A stretch of 8,718 bases of DNA from an uncultured Janibacter sp. GTDB lineage: Bacteria > Actinomycetota > Actinomycetes > Actinomycetales > Dermatophilaceae. This document shows positions 5,885-8,718 of the stretch, piece after piece; the first letter of the stretch is position 1, and each line of letters opens with the position of its first letter. The DNA lies in NCBI GenBank assembly GCA_946222495.1, contig CAMICF010000120.1, positions 1-8,718 of the forward strand. The letters are read 5' to 3'. Made by a program: the position numbers and the translations under genes. The notes under the pieces are model-generated. The model was not told the DNA's origin, did not search any database, and was given only the letters and a program-made list of their open reading frames with translations.

Positions 5885-7174
5885 TCAGGCGCCCTCGAGG
5901 ATGGCCACGACGCCCTGTCCACCTGCGGCGCAGATGGAGATGAGGCCGCGGCTGCCCGGGCCCTTGGCGTGCAGCATCTTGGACAGCGAGGCGACGATCC
6001 GGCCACCGGTGGCGGCGAAGGGGTGGCCCGCGGCGAGCGAGGACCCGTTGACGTTGAGCTTGTCGCGGTCGATCGTGCCGAGCACGGAGTCACGGCCGAG
6101 CTTCTCGCGGCAGAAGTCCTCGTCGTTCCACGCCTCGAGGGTGGAGAGGACGGTCGCGGCGAAGGCCTCGTGGATCTCGTAGTAGTCGAAGTCCTGGAGG
6201 GTGAGGCCGTTGCGCTCGAGCATGCGCGGGATGGCGTAGGCCGGGGCCATGAGGAGGCCCTCGGCGCCGTGGACGTAGTCGACCGCGGCCGCCTGGCCGT
6301 CGACGAAGTACGCGAGCGGGGTCAGACCCTGCTCGGCCGCCCACTCCTCGGAGCCGAGGAGCACGGTCGAGGCGCCGTCGGTGAGCGGCGTCGAGTTGCC
6401 GGCCGTCATCGTGGCGTCGTCGCCCTTGCCGAAGACCGGCTTGAGCTTCGCGAGCTTCTCCATGGAGGAGTCCGCACGGAGGTTCTGGTCCTTGGAGAGG
6501 CCCATGAAGCTCGTGAGGAGGTCGTCCTGGAAGCCCTCGGCGTAGGTCCGGGCGAGGTTCTGGTGGCTCTTCACCGTCAGCTCGTCCTGGGCCTCGCGGG
6601 TGATGCCCCAGCGCTTGGCGGTGATGGCCATGTGGTCACCCATGGACAGGCCGGTGCGCGGCTCGACGTTCGCCGGGGTGGCGATGCCGATGTCCGTCGG
6701 ACGGATCTTGGCGATGGCGAGGGCCTGGTTCTTGGCGCCCTTCGCACGGTTGGCCTTGAGGAGCTTCTTGCGCAGCTTCTCGCTGATGGTGATCGGGGCG
6801 TCGGACGCGGTGTCGACACCGCCGGCGACGCCGGACTCGATCTGGCCGAGCTTGATCTTGTTGGAGACGAGGATCGCGGCCTCGAGCCCGGTGCCGCAGG
6901 CCTGCTGCAGGTCGTAGGCGGAGGTGCTCGGCGCGAGCGCGGACCCGAGGACCGACTCACGGGTGAGGTTGAAGTCGCGGGAGTGCTTGATGACCGCACC
7001 GCCGACGACCTCGTCGAGGTGCTTGCCGCCCAGGTTGTAGCGGGCGACGAGCCCGTCGAGGGCGGCGGTGAACATGTCCTGGTTGGATGCCTCGGCGTAG
7101 GGGCCGAACTGACGGGCGAAGGGGATGCGGTTGCCACCGAGGACGGCGGCGCGACGCGGCAGGTTGTTAGCCAC
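5885..7174 (-). CDS. fadA2: Acetyl-CoA C-acyltransferase (thiolase), FadI/FadA2-like
   Basis: A 429-residue thiolase that cleaves 3-oxoacyl-CoA with CoA or, in reverse, condenses acyl-CoA with acetyl-CoA. The nucleophile is Cys93 in QQACGTG. EIHEAFA (333-339), with His335 in place of the more usual Asn, is typical of the FadI / trifunctional-protein beta class. GHPFAATG (383-390) provides His384, and Cys415 in ICAAGGQG is the second catalytic cysteine. The insertion before the NVNG motif (about 345-373) is also FadI-like. The N-terminus VANNLPRRAAVLGGNRIPFAR is the expected first strand. Start: two consecutive GTG codons (7177, 7174) are possible; 7174 is preferred because AGGAG then lies 7 nt upstream instead of 4. 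It is the first gene of a thiolase-reductase-hydratase operon and is divergent from a tetR gene across a palindromic promoter. A sterol side-chain role cannot be excluded, but no steroid genes are nearby. Confidence 0.92.
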   Translation of the reverse strand: MANNLPRRAAVLGGNRIPFARQFGPYAEASNQDMFTAALDGLVARYNLGGKHLDEVVGGAVIKHSRDFNLTRESVLGSALAPSTSAYDLQQACGTGLEAAILVSNKIKLGQIESGVAGGVDTASDAPITISEKLRKKLLKANRAKGAKNQALAIAKIRPTDIGIATPANVEPRTGLSMGDHMAITAKRWGITREAQDELTVKSHQNLARTYAEGFQDDLLTSFMGLSKDQNLRADSSMEKLAKLKPVFGKGDDATMTAGNSTPLTDGASTVLLGSEEWAAEQGLTPLAYFVDGQAAAVDYVHGAEGLLMAPAYAIPRMLERNGLTLQDFDYYEIHEAFAATVLSTLEAWNDEDFCREKLGRDSVLGTIDRDKLNVNGSSLAAGHPFAATGGRIVASLSKMLHAKGPGSRGLISICAAGGQGVVAILEGA

Positions 7175-7181
7175 CACAGGT

Positions 7182-7186
7182 CTCCT
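7182..7186 (-). promoter_or_regulatory. Ribosome binding site of the thiolase gene
   Basis: AGGAG on the minus strand, 7 nt before GTG 7174 and 4 nt before GTG 7177. Spacing favours 7174, and excludes longer in-frame extensions that would run across the divergent promoter into tetR. Confidence 0.65.
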
Positions 7187-7258
7187 GGTCGTGAGTTGGA
7201 GTCGGCCGGAACCAGCGGTCGGTGACCGTGGTCGCGGCTGTGCACTTATGCGATACGG

Positions 7259-7264
7259 ACGGTA
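7259..7264 (-). promoter_or_regulatory. Candidate -10 box for the thiolase operon
   Basis: TACCGT on the minus strand fits the actinobacterial TAnnnT -10 pattern and lies in the left operator arm. A start about 7 nt on (near 7251) would give a leader of roughly 75 nt before the thiolase GTG. No good -35 box is seen. This is weaker than the tetR counterpart, since it rests partly on symmetry. Confidence 0.4.
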
Positions 7265-7285
7265 GCAGGTACCGCCAGTACCTGC

Positions 7286-7291
7286 TACCGT
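7286..7291 (+). promoter_or_regulatory. Candidate -10 box for leaderless tetR transcript
   Basis: TACCGT (7286-7291) is followed by 7 nt and then the GTG start at 7299. That spacing places the transcription start on the first base of the start codon, consistent with a leaderless mRNA, and no Shine-Dalgarno sequence is present. The hexamer lies inside the right operator arm, so autorepression is likely. Confidence 0.55.
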
Positions 7292-7298
7292 CCTCCGC

Positions 7299-7973
7299 GT
7301 GACCAACACCACCGACGGACGTAGCGCCCGCTGGGAGGTGCATCGCCAGGAGCGCCGCAAGGAGCTCATCGAGTCGGCGATCCGCACCATCCGCAGCCGC
7401 GGCGCCACCGTCGGCATGGACGAGCTCGCGACCGACGCCGGCACCTCCAAGACGGTCTTCTACCGGCACTTCACCGACCGCCAGGGCCTCTACCAGGCCG
7501 TTGCGCACCGCGTCGACGAGCTGATCCTCAGGGACATCGGCACCGTCCTCGGCGAGAGCCCGAAGGGGTCCGGGCTCGACGCCTTCGACCTCGACCCACG
7601 ATCGGTGATCCGGGCCGCGATCGATGCCTACCTCCAGCTCGTCGAGCGCGACCCCGAGCTCTACCGCTTCATCGTCTCCGCACCCATCGTCGGGACGGAC
7701 AAGTCCGGCAACGCCGCGGAGGCGGTCGCCAGCGCCACCGGTCGGATCTCCGGGCAGATCTCCGAGCTCGTCTCGGCGGCCCTCGTCGACCGCGGGAACG
7801 ACCCGGCACCGGCCCGGCTCTGGGGCCAGTCCCTCGTCGGCCTCGTCCGCGCCGGGGCCGACGCCTGGCTCGCCGGGCTCGCCGGCGACTTCACCCGCGA
7901 AGAGCTCACGGAGCAGCTGACCGACCTCGCGTGGTCCGGCCTGAAGATCGCCTGGAAGCGACCCGCGGACTGA
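7299..7973 (+). CDS. TetR-family transcriptional regulator
   Basis: A 224-residue TetR-type repressor. The N-terminal DNA-binding domain covers about 16-72. Helix 1 is RKELIESAIRTIRSRG, and the helix-turn-helix is VGMDELATDAGTSKTVFYRHF (about 38-58), with the hallmark T-VFYRHF recognition-helix end. The remaining residues form an all-helical ligand-binding and dimer domain; the sequence ELYRFIVSAP (120-129) is a common pattern in this class. The divergent thiolase-fabG-maoC operon and the palindrome in the shared promoter suggest that it represses that operon and itself, with an acyl-CoA or fatty acid as a plausible inducer (inference). GTG at 7299 fits both the domain start and a leaderless promoter. 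The 37-nt gap to the next gene contains that gene's own promoter, so the two are probably separate transcripts. Confidence 0.92.
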   Translation: MTNTTDGRSARWEVHRQERRKELIESAIRTIRSRGATVGMDELATDAGTSKTVFYRHFTDRQGLYQAVAHRVDELILRDIGTVLGESPKGSGLDAFDLDPRSVIRAAIDAYLQLVERDPELYRFIVSAPIVGTDKSGNAAEAVASATGRISGQISELVSAALVDRGNDPAPARLWGQSLVGLVRAGADAWLAGLAGDFTREELTEQLTDLAWSGLKIAWKRPAD

Positions 7974-7975
7974 TC

Positions 7976-8003
7976 TTTACAGGACGCTACCGGCAAGTAG
8001 GGT
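7976..8003 (+). promoter_or_regulatory. Leaderless promoter of the M20 peptidase gene
   Basis: TTTACA (7976-7981) resembles a -35 box, followed by a 16-nt spacer and TAGGGT (7998-8003), a TAnnnT -10 box. Seven bases later comes the ATG at 8011, so transcription would start on the start codon. No clear Shine-Dalgarno sequence lies in between. It begins 3 bases after the tetR stop. Confidence 0.55.
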
Positions 8004-8010
8004 CGGCTTC

Positions 8011-8718
8011 ATGCTCATGCCCGAGGACCCGAGCGTCACCGCCCTTCGTGCACTCCTGCGGCTGCCCACGGTCGCGACCTCCGACCCCGCCGAGACCGAC
8101 CCGGCCCCCTTCGTCGAGGCCCGCGGACTGCTCCGCGAGCACTTCCCCCGCACCCACGAGATCGGCGAGGTCCTCGACGTCCCCCCGCACGGCCTCCTCA
8201 TCCGCGTCCCCGCGGACCCGGGGTCCCCGACCGCCGGCGCCGACCCCGTCGTGCTCATGGCCCACCTGGACGTCGTGCCCATCGGTGACGAGAGCCGCTG
8301 GACCCACCCACCGCTGAACGCCGACGTCGTCGACGGCGTCATCTGGGGCCGCGGCACGCTCGACGACAAGGGTCAGCTCGTCGCGGCCATCTCCGCCGTC
8401 GAGTCCCTGCTCGCCGACGGCCGCCGCCCGGCCCGCGACGTCTGGCTGTCCTTCGGCAGCGACGAGGAGGTCATGGGCTCGTGCGCGCAGAACGCCGTCG
8501 CCCTGCTGCGCGAGCGCGGCATCACCCCGTGGTTCGTGCTCGACGAGGGCGGTGCCATCGCCTCGGACGCCTTCCCCGGGGTCACGCGGCCGCTCGGTGT
8601 CGTCGGCGTCTCGGAGAAGGGCGTGCTCTCCCTCCGCCTCACCGCCAGCGGCCGCGGCGGGCACGCGTCGCGACCGACGAAGGGGGGCCCTGCCGCCCGG
8701 ATGGCCGCAGCGATCACC
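8011..8718 (+). CDS. M20-family metallopeptidase (PM20D1/CPS1-like), 3' end outside the window
   Basis: An uninterrupted reading frame of 236 codons that runs off the window edge, so only the N-terminal half is present (full M20 proteins are usually 400-480 residues). It is a di-zinc amidohydrolase or carboxypeptidase fold. Metal-site motifs seen: MAHLDVVP (83-90) with His85 and the catalytic-site Asp87; GRGTLDDKG (113-121) with the bridging Asp; SDEEVMG (150-156) with the general-base Glu152 and metal ligand Glu153; and LDEGG (177-181) with the next acidic ligand. EKG (202-204) and GRGGHAS (214-220) mark entry into the dimerisation (lid) domain. The overall pattern resembles carboxypeptidase S / PM20D1-type M20 members rather than ArgE, DapE or PepT. 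The substrate is not determinable. ATG at 8011 is favoured over ATG at 8017 by the leaderless promoter spacing. The N-terminus is cytoplasmic, with no signal peptide. Confidence 0.88.
   Translation, partial: MLMPEDPSVTALRALLRLPTVATSDPAETDPAPFVEARGLLREHFPRTHEIGEVLDVPPHGLLIRVPADPGSPTAGADPVVLMAHLDVVPIGDESRWTHPPLNADVVDGVIWGRGTLDDKGQLVAAISAVESLLADGRRPARDVWLSFGSDEEVMGSCAQNAVALLRERGITPWFVLDEGGAIASDAFPGVTRPLGVVGVSEKGVLSLRLTASGRGGHASRPTKGGPAARMAAAIT

Larger units (their letters stand above)
7257..7293. promoter_or_regulatory. Palindromic operator shared by the thiolase operon and tetR
   Basis: GGACGGTAGCAGGTAC (7257-7272) and GTACCTGCTACCGTCC (7278-7293) are perfect 16-bp complementary arms with a 5-nt spacer CGCCA. 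It sits between the divergent thiolase operon and the tetR gene, the classic place for a TetR-family operator. Mirror-image TACCGT hexamers inside the arms could be -10 boxes for both directions, so a bound repressor would block both promoters. Binding by the adjacent TetR protein is inferred. Confidence 0.85.

Noticed and set aside
5851..6093. Upstream extension of fabG to 6093
   Set aside because: It lies entirely inside the thiolase gene in another frame, and AAGGAG supports the ATG at 5850.
5792..7225. + strand open frame of about 477 codons opposite the thiolase
   Set aside because: Low-complexity V/G/E/D/R-rich product without motifs. The opposite strand carries all thiolase catalytic residues.
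7216..7228. Small inverted repeat CGGTC ggt GACCG in the thiolase leader
   Set aside because: Five-base arms of G/C-rich sequence are expected by chance at this base composition, and nothing else supports a role.
7178..7450. Upstream extension of the thiolase frame to 7450
   Set aside because: It would cross the palindromic promoter and the tetR DNA-binding domain. AGGAG and the thiolase fold support GTG 7174.

Overview
The window is very GC-rich, with strong G/C third-position bias, leaderless-type promoters (TAnnnT about 7 nt before the start codon) and a gene set typical of Actinomycetota. The gene neighbourhood suits a member of the Micrococcales (Intrasporangiaceae or Dermatophilaceae type), but the family is an inference. 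Coding density is high. No stretch over 300 bases lacks a gene, and I see no rRNA, tRNA, insertion sequence or CRISPR array.

Layout. Bases 1-122 hold a degenerate two-copy repeat and an inverted repeat that runs into a start codon. Two + strand genes follow: a MOSC-domain protein (123-857) and a NupC-type concentrative nucleoside transporter (921-2180). Two hairpins (2192-2221 and 2225-2266) then separate them from the convergent minus-strand genes. These are copC (2273-2902), encoding an exported copper-binding protein with a C-terminal membrane anchor, and, upstream of it, a His-rich four-helix membrane protein (2980-3564). A perfect 11-bp hairpin lies between the two. A perfect 16-bp hairpin (3617-3656) closes the next minus-strand operon.

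That operon reads thiolase (7174-5885), then a long FabG4-type ketoacyl reductase (5850-4513), then a double-hotdog MaoC hydratase of HtdX type (4513-3668). The reductase stop and hydratase start overlap as TGATG. Together these enzymes supply three of the four steps of a fatty acyl beta-oxidation or reverse beta-oxidation spiral; the missing step is the acyl-CoA dehydrogenase or enoyl reductase. The three families correspond to FadA2, FabG4 and HtdX of Mycobacterium tuberculosis, where they are also neighbours.

A TetR regulator (7299-7973) is transcribed divergently from the operon. The shared promoter contains a perfect inverted repeat with 16-bp arms (7257-7293). Mirror-image TACCGT -10 candidates lie inside the arms, which strongly suggests that the TetR protein represses both itself and the fatty-acid operon. 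The window ends in an M20-family metallopeptidase gene (8011 onward, cut by the window edge), preceded by a well-formed leaderless promoter.

I do not see a convincing undescribed system. The most distinctive elements are the palindromic operator and promoter, the CopC/His-rich membrane protein pair, and the consolidated thiolase-reductase-hydratase operon.
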